In this document: positions 50,710 through 60,140 of the stretch, one piece after another
How positions within the stretch are numbered: the stretch's first letter is position 1
How the letters are laid out: the number at the start of each line of letters is the position of its first letter
Assembly: GCF_000961095.1 (NCBI RefSeq)
Contig: NZ_CP011058.1
Location: 5,286,001-5,350,000, forward strand
Direction: 5' to 3'
DNA length: 64,000 nt
Source of the DNA: Paenibacillus beijingensis
Lineage (GTDB): Bacteria; Bacillota; Bacilli; Paenibacillales; Paenibacillaceae
The notes under the pieces: generated by a model
The model's database searches: none
What the model was told of the DNA's origin: nothing
The model's input: the letters and a program-made list of their open reading frames with translations, nothing else
Program-made: the position numbers and the translations under genes

Positions 50710-52196
50710 CGAATGAGTCCCCCAGTCTTACGGAGCAGCCGCTCCTTCCGTTTGCGCAGCGCCTCCAGCTCGTCTCTCCGTTTGCTCCCGTTTTCCCTGC
50801 GCATGAGTGCCGGATTGCGCACGGCCAAGGAGAGAGCGACGGAGGCAAAAGTAAGCGCCTTGCCGAAATCTCTGCATTTATGCTCATAATACATCGCCAG
50901 CTCAACATGAGCCGACCAGGAAGGAATGGCGGCTTCTTCCATCGCAGCTGCGGCTTTCTGCCACAATAACACAGCCCGCTGCCAATTGCCAGCTTTCTTG
51001 TCGCGGGCCGCAAGCGGCAGCAGCGTCGAAGGGGATACCGCTTCCGCTGCGGTAACCCGCGCATATAACGCTTCCGCCTCCTCGCGGCGCCCCATTTTCT
51101 CCAGCCACAGCCCGGTGCGCAGCATCTCTTCCGGCTCCGACGGCGCCTGAAGCTCGCGGCCGATACCTCCGCCCAGCAAATGGCCGAAGCGGATGGCAAG
51201 GACAGCCAGCGACAGCATGTCCAGCTCGTTGTGCCTGAATACGCCCGCCAGCGGCTCGGGATTTCCGTCGGCCAGAAACTGAAAATAAATCGACGGCGCC
51301 AGCGAACCGGGAACGTCCTCCCCGCGTTCGATGCCGAGCTTCTCTTCTTCCACATGGCTCAATCTGCAGGAGACGAGCGTATTGCGCCAAATGCTGCGGG
51401 ACGGGTGGAGCAGGTCCAGATGAAGCGGCCGCCAGATGCCGCGGCCCATCCCGTTCATGATGAAACGGTTCTCCATAACCGGCCAATCGAACGTTTTGCC
51501 GTTATAGGTGACCAAATAGCGGAACTTTGCCAGCTTCTCCGTCAGGTGACCCAGCATCGCCCGCTCTTCGGCCGGATGACGGATCAAATACTGTTCCACG
51601 ACAAAGCTGCCGCCCTCGGCATAAGCGATGCCGACCATAAACGGCACATTTCCCGCCCCGACGCCGAGACCGGTCGTTTCCAGATCGAGAAAAAGCACCT
51701 GCTCCGCCTGCAACAAATCGTCGTCGCCGCTTTGTCCTCCGGTCCTGGTGCTTTGTCCGTCAGCTGCGGCCCTGGAATGAATAGCGGCCAAACGACCGGC
51801 GACCGTCCCCCATTCCGACAGACTGTGGTGGCCGTGGCGATGAAACAGCGGGTAAATCGTTTTGCGGAGCAAAAACTCGCCATATGCATTGCCCGCCATG
51901 CGCACCCCAAGCCGCCCCCACCTCGGATCGAGCTTCTCCGCGGCTGCATGTGTGTCATCCGTATCCCGCGCCGGCTCCTCCGGCAACCGGTTGCCGGTCT
52001 CCGGCGAAATTTCCGCCGCCTCCCAATTAGGCGCCTCCATAATAGGTTCCAGCGCCATCCGATCGTGCGGCCCGGGCAGACTTGCCTGTTCCGCTTCCAT
52101 TTGCTCCCGAGCGCGCGATGCGGCTTCGGCTCCTTCCCGCTCCCGCTCGCCTGATAGCCCGCGCAGCCGGTTCATTCTCTCCCGCAGGCCGCTCAT
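50706..52196 (-). CDS. mrfB: MrfB (YprB)-type 3'-5' exonuclease with ribonuclease H-like fold
   Basis: A 496-aa protein: a charged N-terminal region (1-160), a DnaQ-like exonuclease domain (about 165-330) with FLDLETTGLG (two acidic residues), LVTYNGKTFDWPVME and the last acidic block HNELDMLSLA, then a TPR-like helical C-terminus (about 355-470). In Bacillus subtilis, MrfB acts with MrfA in the repair of mitomycin C lesions. It overlaps mrfA by four bases (ATGA). The N-terminal part is longer and more polar than I expect for the family. Assignment is strengthened by the mrfA neighbour. Confidence 0.88.
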   Translation of the reverse strand: MSGLRERMNRLRGLSGEREREGAEAASRAREQMEAEQASLPGPHDRMALEPIMEAPNWEAAEISPETGNRLPEEPARDTDDTHAAAEKLDPRWGRLGVRMAGNAYGEFLLRKTIYPLFHRHGHHSLSEWGTVAGRLAAIHSRAAADGQSTRTGGQSGDDDLLQAEQVLFLDLETTGLGVGAGNVPFMVGIAYAEGGSFVVEQYLIRHPAEERAMLGHLTEKLAKFRYLVTYNGKTFDWPVMENRFIMNGMGRGIWRPLHLDLLHPSRSIWRNTLVSCRLSHVEEEKLGIERGEDVPGSLAPSIYFQFLADGNPEPLAGVFRHNELDMLSLAVLAIRFGHLLGGGIGRELQAPSEPEEMLRTGLWLEKMGRREEAEALYARVTAAEAVSPSTLLPLAARDKKAGNWQRAVLLWQKAAAAMEEAAIPSWSAHVELAMYYEHKCRDFGKALTFASVALSLAVRNPALMRRENGSKRRDELEALRKRKERLLRKTGGLIR

Positions 52197-54475
52197 AGTG
52201 CACCCGCCTCCTCGATCAGCTGCAGCGCTTGCGACTTGCCGAGTAGTCCGACTTCCTCAATCGGGCCGACGCACGCCGGACAGCCGCTGAGACAGGTGCA
52301 CGATTGAATCACCGACTTCGCCTGCCGCAGCAGCTCGTCATGCACTTCAAACAGCCGTTCACTCAGGCCCACTCCGCCCGGATAACGGTCGTAGAAGTAG
52401 ATCGTGGGGCGCTGCGTATGCACCGCCTTTACCTGCGGCACGACCCGGATATCCATCGGGTCGCACATTAAATAGAGCGGTGCGATGTGGACGAGCACGT
52501 TGGCCAGTCCGAGCAGCGCAAACTGCATCTCGTTCGTTCCTCTGCGGGAAGCCGCCTCCTCGCTGAACGAGAACCAGTAGCCTGTCGTATGCAGTTCCTC
52601 CTCGGGGAGATGGATCGGTCCCGACCCGATGTTCTCATGCGTGCGCAGCCGGATTTTTTTGAAAATCGTCGGCTTCGCATTGACCGTCACTTCTCCGTAC
52701 TGCCGCAGCAGTTCCCCGCTCTGCCGCTCCTTGTCCATATGGAGCACCTTCAGCTCAACGGCCAGACTCGCGTCCGTATAGTAATCGACGTTCACCTCGC
52801 GCACGTACGCTTTTTTCTCCGGGTAATCAAGCTTCTCGACCTGGTACTGCACCCCTTCGTGAATGTAGATCGCTTCCTCGTGCACAAGCGTCGGGGCGCT
52901 GAACCGGTCCACTTCTCCAAGCACGCGGCTGCCGTTTGTCATATCGATAATGATGACATTCTCCTGCGCGGCCGAACGAAGCGATATGTTATGGGCCGGA
53001 AACGACTGCTCCATCCAGTACCAGCGGCTGCCCGCCCGGTGCAGCACCTTTTCTTCGACGAGAAACTCGAGCATATCCTCGAGCCGCTCCCCGCCGAACG
53101 TTTCCCCGGCCTGAAACGGCAGCTCGTAGGCGGCACATTTCACATGGTCGATCAAGATGAGCAGGTTATCGGGATGGATGAGCGCGCGTTCGGGAGCCCG
53201 GTTGAAAAAGAAATCCGGATTCTGGATCATATATTGATCCAGCGGATTGCTGCTCGCCACCATGAAGGTGACGGAGCTCGTTTGCCGGCGTCCGGCGCGG
53301 CCTGACTGCTGCCACGTACTGGCGACCGTTCCGGGATAGCCGTTCAGCACGCACGCCTGCAGCTGGCCGATGTCGATTCCGAGCTCCAGCGCGTTCGTGC
53401 TGACGACGCCGCGGATTTCGCCGCTGCGCAGACCGCGCTCGATTTCCCGCCGCAGCTTCGGCAAATAGCCGCCACGGTAGCCGCGTATCGAAGGCGCCTC
53501 CACTTTATCGCGGATTAGATCCTGCAGATACGTGAGCAGCAGCTCCACCCGCACTCGGCTGCGGGCGAAGACAATCGTTTGCACGCCCTGCTGCAGCAGC
53601 ATGCCCGCCAGCTTGCGCGTTTCCAGCACGCTGCTGCGGCGGATGCCGAGCTGGCGGTTGACGACCGGCGGGTTGTAAAAGACGAAGTGCTTCTCGCCCA
53701 TCGGAGCGCCGTTGTTATCGATCAGCGCGACCTCTTCCCCCGTCAGCCGCTCCGCATGCTCCCGCGGATTGTCAATCGTTGCGGACGCGCAAATAAACTG
53801 CGGATTCGAACCGTAGAAACGGCAAATCCGCTTCAACCGCCGGACCACGTTCGCCACATGGCTGCCAAACACACCCCGGTACGAATGCAGCTCGTCGATA
53901 ATGATATAGCGGATATTTTCAAACAGCTTCACCCACTTCGTATGATGAGGCAGAATCGCCGAATGGAGCATATCCGGATTCGTAACGACGATATGGCCGG
54001 CGTTGCGGATCGCCTGCCGCACCGTAGGCGGCGTATCCCCGTCGTAGGTGTGCGTTTTAATATCCACTTCCATTAAATCCGCCAGCTCCTGCAGTTCCGC
54101 CACCTGGTCCTGCGCCAGCGCCTTCGTCGGAAACAGGTAGAGCGCCCTTCCCGCTTCATGCTCGAGCAGCGACTGCAGCACCGGCAAGTTATAGCAAAGC
54201 GTCTTGCCCGATGCCGTCGGCGTAACCGCGACGACGTTGCGTCCGGCGCGTACAGCCCGGTAGCAATCGGACTGATGCGTATACAGCTCCCCGATGCCTT
54301 TCTTCCGCAGCGCGGCGGCCAGCCTCGGGTCAAGCTCCTCCGGCAGCGCTTCGCATCTGGCCTCCCGCGGAGGAATCGTATGCCAATGGGTTACGTTGTC
54401 CATCAGTTCGGGCTGTTTGCGCAGCTCGTGCAGCCATTCGTCGAGATCGGCCGCTCTCCCCGTCCAACGATTCAT
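52193..54475 (-). CDS. mrfA: MrfA (YprA)-type DEAD/DEAH-box DNA helicase
   Basis: A 760-aa superfamily 2 helicase. Motifs: Q/TH (YTHQSDCYRA), I VTPTASGKT, Ia FPTKALAQDQ, Ib/II IIIDELHSYRG (D-E-x-H), III ASATI, V STNALELGIDIGQL, VI QQSGRAGRRQ. A C-terminal MrfA Zn-binding domain ends with CTCLSGCPACVG. In B. subtilis the MrfA 3'-5' helicase and MrfB repair mitomycin crosslinks independently of UvrABC. GGGGAT precedes the ATG. First gene of an eight-gene operon with a LexA-like box in the promoter. Confidence 0.93.
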   Translation of the reverse strand: MNRWTGRAADLDEWLHELRKQPELMDNVTHWHTIPPREARCEALPEELDPRLAAALRKKGIGELYTHQSDCYRAVRAGRNVVAVTPTASGKTLCYNLPVLQSLLEHEAGRALYLFPTKALAQDQVAELQELADLMEVDIKTHTYDGDTPPTVRQAIRNAGHIVVTNPDMLHSAILPHHTKWVKLFENIRYIIIDELHSYRGVFGSHVANVVRRLKRICRFYGSNPQFICASATIDNPREHAERLTGEEVALIDNNGAPMGEKHFVFYNPPVVNRQLGIRRSSVLETRKLAGMLLQQGVQTIVFARSRVRVELLLTYLQDLIRDKVEAPSIRGYRGGYLPKLRREIERGLRSGEIRGVVSTNALELGIDIGQLQACVLNGYPGTVASTWQQSGRAGRRQTSSVTFMVASSNPLDQYMIQNPDFFFNRAPERALIHPDNLLILIDHVKCAAYELPFQAGETFGGERLEDMLEFLVEEKVLHRAGSRWYWMEQSFPAHNISLRSAAQENVIIIDMTNGSRVLGEVDRFSAPTLVHEEAIYIHEGVQYQVEKLDYPEKKAYVREVNVDYYTDASLAVELKVLHMDKERQSGELLRQYGEVTVNAKPTIFKKIRLRTHENIGSGPIHLPEEELHTTGYWFSFSEEAASRRGTNEMQFALLGLANVLVHIAPLYLMCDPMDIRVVPQVKAVHTQRPTIYFYDRYPGGVGLSERLFEVHDELLRQAKSVIQSCTCLSGCPACVGPIEEVGLLGKSQALQLIEEAGAL

Positions 54476-54524
54476 TTCCCCATCCCCATTTCATCGTTTC
54501 ATAGTCGTTTAGAGTCATGAATTT

Positions 54525-54553
54525 ATTTTACAGAATACATGTTCGCTCCGCAA
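54525..54553 (-). promoter_or_regulatory. SigA-type promoter with LexA-like box for the mrf operon
   Basis: Minus strand: -35 TTGCGG (54548-54553), 17-bp spacer, -10 TAAAAT (54525-54530). The spacer contains CGAACATGTATTCT (54532-54545): a perfect CGAAC half-site and ATTC instead of GTTC on the other side (one core mismatch). The start codon of mrfA is about 50 nt downstream. Confidence 0.7.
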
Positions 54554-54606
54554 CGATTTATCAGCTCCTCCCTCTAAACTAGTTCACGTCCTTCCCTTTT
54601 TCAGCC

Positions 54607-54638
54607 GCAAAAAAAGCCCCTTCCGAAAGGAAGAGGCC
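54607..54638 (-). terminator. Rho-independent terminator after rnz
   Basis: Minus strand: GCCTCTTCC / GGAAGGGGC with one G-U pair and a TTTC loop, then TTTTTTT. Confidence 0.9.
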
Positions 54639-54681
54639 CCGCAGCAGCCGCGAAAAAGGTGACATAATAGGAGTTACGTTG

Positions 54682-55608
54682 TTATGTTTTCGATTCGACC
54701 TTGAACACCTTGAAATCGGCTGCGGCAAAAGAATTGGGAAACACGCGCCGCGCTTCCAGCTCCAGCGACGGCAGATCGGCATGGGAGTAGCGGGAGCTGA
54801 AATGGGTCATCAGCAGCTGCCCGGCACCGGCCTCCCTGGCCGTTACCGCCGCTTGAACCGTTGTGGAATGTCCGTATTTGTGCGCCTTTTCCTCCATTCC
54901 TTCACGGAACGTCGCCTCGTGCACGAGCACGTCCGCGTCTTTCGCCAGCACGACGGCGCAATCGCACGGGATCGTATCCCCGAGCACTGTAATGATTCTT
55001 CCTTTCACAGCAGGTCCGACCACATCTTCGCCCTTCACGAGCGTGCCGTCGTCCAGCGTCACCGTTCCGCCCGCCTTGAGCCGGCCGTAAAGCGGTCCGG
55101 GCGGAACGCCGAGCGCTTTCAGCTTACCGGTCAACAGAGGGCCGGGCTTGTTTTTCTCGGTGAACCGGTACCCCCAGCTCGGAACCCGGTGCTTTAGCGG
55201 CGCCGCTTCCACCGTCATGCATTCATCCTTGTATATGACGCCCTCGGCTAATTCTTCGACGATGAGCTCGTAATCCAAAGCGGAGGAGGTATGCCGGAAC
55301 ATATCGTGCACCAGTTCCTTTACGCCTTCCGGGCCGAACAGGCGCAGCGGACCGGAGCCTTCATGGTAGGAGCGGCTGCTTAACAGCCCCGGAAGTCCGT
55401 ATACGTGATCGCCGTGAAGATGCGTTATAAAGACCGCCTCAAGCTTGTTCAGCTTAAGCGGCGTTTGCAGCAGCTGATGCTGCGTCCCTTCGCCGGCATC
55501 GATCAGCCAAAAGCCGCCGCATTCCTGCGGCAGCATCAGCGCGATGGAGCTGACGTTGCGTTCTTTAGCCGGACGACCCGCCCCCGTTCCAAGAAACCGT
55601 ATTTCCAT
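54682..55608 (-). CDS. rnz: Ribonuclease Z
   Basis: A 308-aa tRNase Z that removes 3' trailers of tRNA precursors lacking encoded CCA. The metal motif THLHGDHVYGLPG (residues about 62-74), the exosite-like loop around GYRFTEKNKPGPL, and LVHEATF and MTHFSSRY complete the set. It has the length of Bacillus RNase Z. GGAGG lies 11 nt before the ATG. Alone on its strand between terminators. Confidence 0.95.
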   Translation of the reverse strand: MEIRFLGTGAGRPAKERNVSSIALMLPQECGGFWLIDAGEGTQHQLLQTPLKLNKLEAVFITHLHGDHVYGLPGLLSSRSYHEGSGPLRLFGPEGVKELVHDMFRHTSSALDYELIVEELAEGVIYKDECMTVEAAPLKHRVPSWGYRFTEKNKPGPLLTGKLKALGVPPGPLYGRLKAGGTVTLDDGTLVKGEDVVGPAVKGRIITVLGDTIPCDCAVVLAKDADVLVHEATFREGMEEKAHKYGHSTTVQAAVTAREAGAGQLLMTHFSSRYSHADLPSLELEARRVFPNSFAAADFKVFKVESKT

Positions 55609-55865
55609 TGCTGTCCGTACCTCCGTTTCAAAGCAAAAATCATCGCGAGCACGCGCACCCGATCCGTCTAATCAAGCCGCTTTGCCGGCCGGCTCGTTAC
55701 GGCTCTTTCAGCTTACTAGTATGAGTATACCCAACCGCTGCAATGACGTAATCCGCCCGCTGCCTGCAGCCCTTTTTCGCATGAAGAAAGAAATCATGAG
55801 AAAAAACTCCAACCGGAGTCATTCTCATTCGAAGATGAGCGACCGCGGTTAGAGGAGGATGTGGT
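55609..55865. other. Spacer between metH and rnz
   Basis: No ORF with a ribosome site is supported. It should carry the rnz promoter; TATGAGTATACCC near 55722 is AT-rich on both strands but no clear -35 was found. Nothing else is recognisable. Confidence 0.4.
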
Positions 55866-55899
55866 AAAAAAAACCCGCTGCCGTGCAAATGACGGCAGC
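55866..55899 (-). terminator. Rho-independent terminator after metH
   Basis: Minus strand: GCTGCCGT / ACGGCAGC, 7-nt loop, then GGGTTTTTTTT. It ends 25 bp after the metH stop. Confidence 0.92.
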
Positions 55900-55923
55900 A
55901 GAGGCTGATTGGTCAAAAACGGC

Positions 55924-58900
55924 TTACGATTTATCCACGTTAAAATACTGGGCTTCCGGATGGGCGAAGACCATCGCCGATACGGATGCTTCCGGCTCCA
56001 TCATAAACCCTTCCGTCAGTTGCACCCCGATATCCTCCGGCTTCATCAGCTCGAACAGCGGCTCCTGATCTTCCAGATTCGGGCAGGCCGGATAGCCGAA
56101 CGAGACGCGAATTCCCTGATAGCGGGCGCCGTGCCGCTGTTTCATCGTCATTTCCGGCGGATCCGGATAGCCCCAAACGTCGCGCATCCGGTGATGGATC
56201 CTCTCCGCCATGCCCTCCGCCACTTCAAGCGCCACGGACTGCAGCGCATGGGAGCGGAGATAGTCGCCCTTGTCTTTCCACTCTCCGGACAGCTCGCGCA
56301 CGCCTTCGCCGGCCGTCACGACCAGGAAGCCGACGTAGTCCATCACGCCGCTGTCCACCGATTTCAGGAAATCCGCCAGACACAAGTAAGGCTCCACCTG
56401 CTGGCGCGGGAACGTGAACCGTTTGATTTCCTTCGTGAAATCTTGCGGATCGTAAATAATAATGTCGTTTCCTTGCGACTGCGCCGGGAAGAAGCGGTAC
56501 ATGCCGTGCGCTTTAATAATGCCTTCCGCAGCGGCTTCGCGCAATATGCCGTCCACCGTTTCTTTCAGCTGCACCGTCTTCTCGTCGCCCGCCTCGAGCA
56601 GCTTTTCCACGCTGCCCCTCACGCCGAGGTGATGTCCGAGCAGCATCTGCATGTTCACATAAGGCACGATGTGCGGAATCGGAACGTCTCTGAGCACATG
56701 CCGGTCCAGATCCGGCGGAACGAATACCGGCGCATCCTGCGACACGTTCGAGCGGACGGCGCGCGTCAATGCCGGAAGCGGCGCCTTCTCCTCTTCGGCG
56801 GCTCCTCCCGAAGCTTTAAATTCCGCATGCTCCCGTTCAAGTCTGGCGCGGTGGTCCGGGTCCATCAGCTTATTGGCGATATCAAGCCCGTCCATTGCGT
56901 CTTTGGCGTACATGACGAGCCCGTCGTATTCCGGACCGATCCGGGTTTTCGTAAACTTCCGGGTCAGGGCCGCGCCGCCGACAAGAATCGGCACGTGAAT
57001 ATCGGCGTTGCGCAGATCCTGGGCCGTAACGACCATCTGCTGCGCCGATTTGACGAGCAGGCCGGACAGGCCGATCGCGTCCGCTTTTTCTTTGCGGTAC
57101 GCTTCGATCAGCTGCTCCGGCGGCACTTTAATGCCGAGGTTGACGATTTGGTAGCCGTTGTTGGACAAAATAATTTCCACGAGGTTTTTGCCGATATCGT
57201 GCACATCGCCTTTAACCGTCGCCAAAATAATTTTACCTTTCACCGACGTTTCGTTTTTCTCCATGAACGGCTCCAGGTGAGCAACCGACGCCTTCATCAC
57301 TTCCGCGCTCTGCAGCACTTCGGCCACGATCAGCTCGTTATTGTTGAACAGCCGCCCGACTTCCTCCATTCCTTTCATGAGAGGGCCGTTAATGACTTCC
57401 AGCGGCGAATATTTGGTCAGCGCTTCGTTCAGGTCGGGCACAAGCCCTTCCTTCGTGCCTTCCACCACGTACGATGCAAGGCGCTCTTCCAGCGTCAAAT
57501 TGGACACTTTTTCTTTCTTCGACACTTTCTTCTCGCGGAAGGCGGCAACGAAGGCGGCGAGCGTCTCGTCGTTCGTGCGGTAAATCAGATCTTCGGCCAG
57601 CTTGCGCTCCTCCTCCGGAATGGAGGCGTAGCGTTCCAGCTTCTCCGTGTTCACGATCGCGTAATCGAGCCCCGCCTTCGTACACTCGTACAAATAAACG
57701 GAGTTCAGCACTTCGCGGCCGGCTTCGGGCAGACCGAACGAAATGTTGCTGATGCCGAGTATCGTCTGGCACTCCGGCATTGCCTGCTTGATGAGCCGGA
57801 TCCCTTCGACCGTCTCCTCTGCGGAACCGATGTACTGCTCGTCGCCCGTACCGACAGGGAACATGAGCGGGTCGAAAATAATGTCTTCCGGGTTCAGCCC
57901 GTACTTGTTCACCAGCAAATCGTAGGAACGCTTGGCAACCTCAAGCTTGTCTTCCCGCTTGATCGCCTGACCGCGCTCGTCGATCGTGCCGACGACGACG
58001 GCCGCGCCGTATTTGTGCACGATCGGCACGACATTCTCGAACTTTTCTTCGCCGTCCTCGAGGTTGATGGAATTGATGATCGCCTTGCCCTGCGAATATT
58101 TAAGGGATAGATCGATTACCTTCGGATCGGTCGTATCGATGACGAGCGGCACTTTCACCTTTTTCACAACCAGCTCCAAAAATTTGACCATATCGTCCGC
58201 TTCGTCGCGATCGGGGTCCTGAAGACAGACGTCGATGACGTGCGCGCCGTTCTTCACCTGTGCACGGGCGATTTCGGCCGCTTCCTCGTATTTGCCCTCC
58301 ACGATCAAACGCTTGAATTTGCGCGAGCCGAGCACGTTCGTCCGCTCCCCGACCATATAGGGGCGGTTTTCGGGCTCAATATAAACCGTCTCGATGCCGG
58401 ACACGGCCGGAGGGTGTACCCCTTCCTTGCGCCGCGGCTCATACTGCGCCATCGTCTCCGCAAGCGCCCGGATATGGTCCGGCGTCGTGCCGCAGCAGCC
58501 GCCGGCCATATTGAGCCAGCCGGCCTGCGCGAACGCGCTCATCTTTTGGGCCAACGTTTCCGGCGATTCATGGTAATTTCCGTTCTCATCGGGAAGTCCC
58601 GCGTTCGGGTAGCAGCTGATGGCCGATTTGGCAATCTCGCTCAAGGAACGGATATGGTCGCGCATAAATTCCGGCCCGGTCGCGCAGTTAAGCCCGATCG
58701 ATATCGGCTTTAAATGCTCCAGCGAAATATAAAACGACTCGATATTTTGACCGGCAAGTGTCGTGCCCATCGGTTCGATCGTGCCGGAGATCATAATCGG
58801 CAGCTCGCGTTCCAGCGTCTTGAACGCCTTGCGGATCGCGATGCTGCCCGCCTTTACGTTCAGCGTATCCTGCGACGTTTCCAGCAAAATCGCGTCGACT

Positions 58901-59364
58901 CCGCCTTCGACAAGCGCAAGCGCCTGCTCGTAGTAGCTGTCCACGAGCTCGTCGAACGTTACACCGCCTGTAACGGAGAGCGTTTTCGTCGTCGGGCCGA
59001 TCGCGCCGGCAACATAACGCGGCTTGTCCGGAGTCGAATATTTGCGGGCCGCTTCCACAGCAAGCGCTGCCGCAGCCAAGTTGATTTCACGCGCTTTCTC
59101 GGGTATATCGTATTCAGCCAGAACGACGCTCGCCGCTCCGAACGTATTGGTCTCCAAAATATCGGCGCCGGCTTCCAAATATTGCTCATGAATGCGGCGG
59201 ATCACATCCGGTCTCGTCAGGACGAGCATTTCGTTGCAGCCTTCAAGCTCTTCGCCGCCGAAATCTTCGGCATGTAGATCCGCCTGTTGGATCATCGTGC
59301 CCATTGCACCGTCGAGGATGAGTATCCGCTGCTGCATCATTTCTTGTATTGTCGGTTTCGACAC
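55924..59364 (-). CDS. metH: Cobalamin-dependent methionine synthase
   Basis: A 1146-aa modular enzyme that transfers a methyl group from methyltetrahydrofolate via cobalamin to homocysteine. Homocysteine domain (about 1-300) with zinc ligands in MAGGCCGTTPDH; pterin domain (about 330-600) with RTNVLGSRKF; cobalamin cap and binding domains (about 620-860) with the axial His in VKGDVHDIGKNLVEI; C-terminal AdoMet activation domain (about 930-1146) with RVSFGYPACPNLEDQ. The GTG start at 59362-59364 has AAGGGTG upstream. No S-box or B12 riboswitch was seen in the leader. The divergent neighbour mtnD belongs to the same sulfur/methionine economy. Confidence 0.96.
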   Translation of the reverse strand: MSKPTIQEMMQQRILILDGAMGTMIQQADLHAEDFGGEELEGCNEMLVLTRPDVIRRIHEQYLEAGADILETNTFGAASVVLAEYDIPEKAREINLAAAALAVEAARKYSTPDKPRYVAGAIGPTTKTLSVTGGVTFDELVDSYYEQALALVEGGVDAILLETSQDTLNVKAGSIAIRKAFKTLERELPIMISGTIEPMGTTLAGQNIESFYISLEHLKPISIGLNCATGPEFMRDHIRSLSEIAKSAISCYPNAGLPDENGNYHESPETLAQKMSAFAQAGWLNMAGGCCGTTPDHIRALAETMAQYEPRRKEGVHPPAVSGIETVYIEPENRPYMVGERTNVLGSRKFKRLIVEGKYEEAAEIARAQVKNGAHVIDVCLQDPDRDEADDMVKFLELVVKKVKVPLVIDTTDPKVIDLSLKYSQGKAIINSINLEDGEEKFENVVPIVHKYGAAVVVGTIDERGQAIKREDKLEVAKRSYDLLVNKYGLNPEDIIFDPLMFPVGTGDEQYIGSAEETVEGIRLIKQAMPECQTILGISNISFGLPEAGREVLNSVYLYECTKAGLDYAIVNTEKLERYASIPEEERKLAEDLIYRTNDETLAAFVAAFREKKVSKKEKVSNLTLEERLASYVVEGTKEGLVPDLNEALTKYSPLEVINGPLMKGMEEVGRLFNNNELIVAEVLQSAEVMKASVAHLEPFMEKNETSVKGKIILATVKGDVHDIGKNLVEIILSNNGYQIVNLGIKVPPEQLIEAYRKEKADAIGLSGLLVKSAQQMVVTAQDLRNADIHVPILVGGAALTRKFTKTRIGPEYDGLVMYAKDAMDGLDIANKLMDPDHRARLEREHAEFKASGGAAEEEKAPLPALTRAVRSNVSQDAPVFVPPDLDRHVLRDVPIPHIVPYVNMQMLLGHHLGVRGSVEKLLEAGDEKTVQLKETVDGILREAAAEGIIKAHGMYRFFPAQSQGNDIIIYDPQDFTKEIKRFTFPRQQVEPYLCLADFLKSVDSGVMDYVGFLVVTAGEGVRELSGEWKDKGDYLRSHALQSVALEVAEGMAERIHHRMRDVWGYPDPPEMTMKQRHGARYQGIRVSFGYPACPNLEDQEPLFELMKPEDIGVQLTEGFMMEPEASVSAMVFAHPEAQYFNVDKS

Positions 59365-59515
59365 TGCCTACACCCTTCCCAAAAATCGTTAAACACTAGT
59401 GTATCAGAATAACAACCTTGTGAAAAGATGCAACATCGACAACAGCCTATTTTTGGATTATAATAAGAGGTAGAAATCTAATCAGTTAATTTTGATAGGA
59501 AAAGAGGGAATAATA

Positions 59516-60058
59516 ATGGCTGAAATCGTCATTCGCAATACGCAGGAGCGCATTAAAGGGGAAGAAAACGTTTTGGCGTTTCTCGATAAGCAGGGTGTTT
59601 TGTACGAGCATTGGGATGCGGGCAAGCTGGACGCTTCGCTGCAAGAGAAATTCGTTCTTTCCGATGAGGAAAAACAACAAATTTTGAACACCTTCGATTC
59701 GGAGATCCGCGATTTGGCAGGACGCCGCGGTTATAAAACGTGGGATATTATCGCACTTTCCGACGCCACGCCGAATTTGGAAGAACTGCTTAAAAAGTTC
59801 GAATCCGTGCATACGCACACAGAAGATGAAGTTCGCGCCATTACGGCCGGACGCGGCATTTTCGTCATCAAGGGCGACGAAGAGACGGGATACTTTAACG
59901 TCGAGCTCGAAGCCGGGGACGTCATTTCCGTGCCGGAAACGATTCCGCATTTCTTTACGTTGATGGATAACCGGCAAATTGTCGCCGTCCGCCTCTTTAT
60001 CGAAACCGAAGGCTGGATCGCCCATCCGTACGAGGATCCGACCTTCCAAAAAGCTTAA
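59516..60058 (+). CDS. mtnD: Acireductone dioxygenase (methionine salvage)
   Basis: A 180-aa cupin enzyme that converts acireductone to 2-keto-4-methylthiobutyrate and formate. The metal ligands lie in HTHTEDEVRAI (H-x-H-x4-E, about residues 101-110) and IPHFFTL later. GAGGGA lies before the ATG at 59516, chosen over an in-frame ATG eight codons upstream. The rest of the mtn pathway is not in the window. It is divergent from metH, with 150 bp between them, and ends in a strong terminator. Confidence 0.94.
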   Translation: MAEIVIRNTQERIKGEENVLAFLDKQGVLYEHWDAGKLDASLQEKFVLSDEEKQQILNTFDSEIRDLAGRRGYKTWDIIALSDATPNLEELLKKFESVHTHTEDEVRAITAGRGIFVIKGDEETGYFNVELEAGDVISVPETIPHFFTLMDNRQIVAVRLFIETEGWIAHPYEDPTFQKA

Positions 60059-60087
60059 TCCGTAGCTTCGGCAATTATAAATGCAGC

Positions 60088-60126
60088 AAACAGCCCGTCT
60101 TCTATCCAAGAGAAGACGGGCTGTTT
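60088..60126. terminator. Bidirectional terminator between mtnD and the HAD gene
   Basis: Perfect 15-bp stem AAACAGCCCGTCTTC / GAAGACGGGCTGTTT (60088-60102, 60112-60126), 9-nt loop, between convergent genes. Confidence 0.9.
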
Positions 60127-60140
60127 GCCATTTCCGTATC

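Noticed and set aside
55909..58110. Long plus-strand open frame antisense to metH
   Set aside because: It is Arg/His/Phe-rich, lacks any domain, and mirrors the codon pattern of metH.
59365..59515. SAM or B12 riboswitch upstream of metH/mtnD
   Set aside because: The spacer lacks the conserved S-box core and the B12-box; it is AT-rich and only about 150 bp long.
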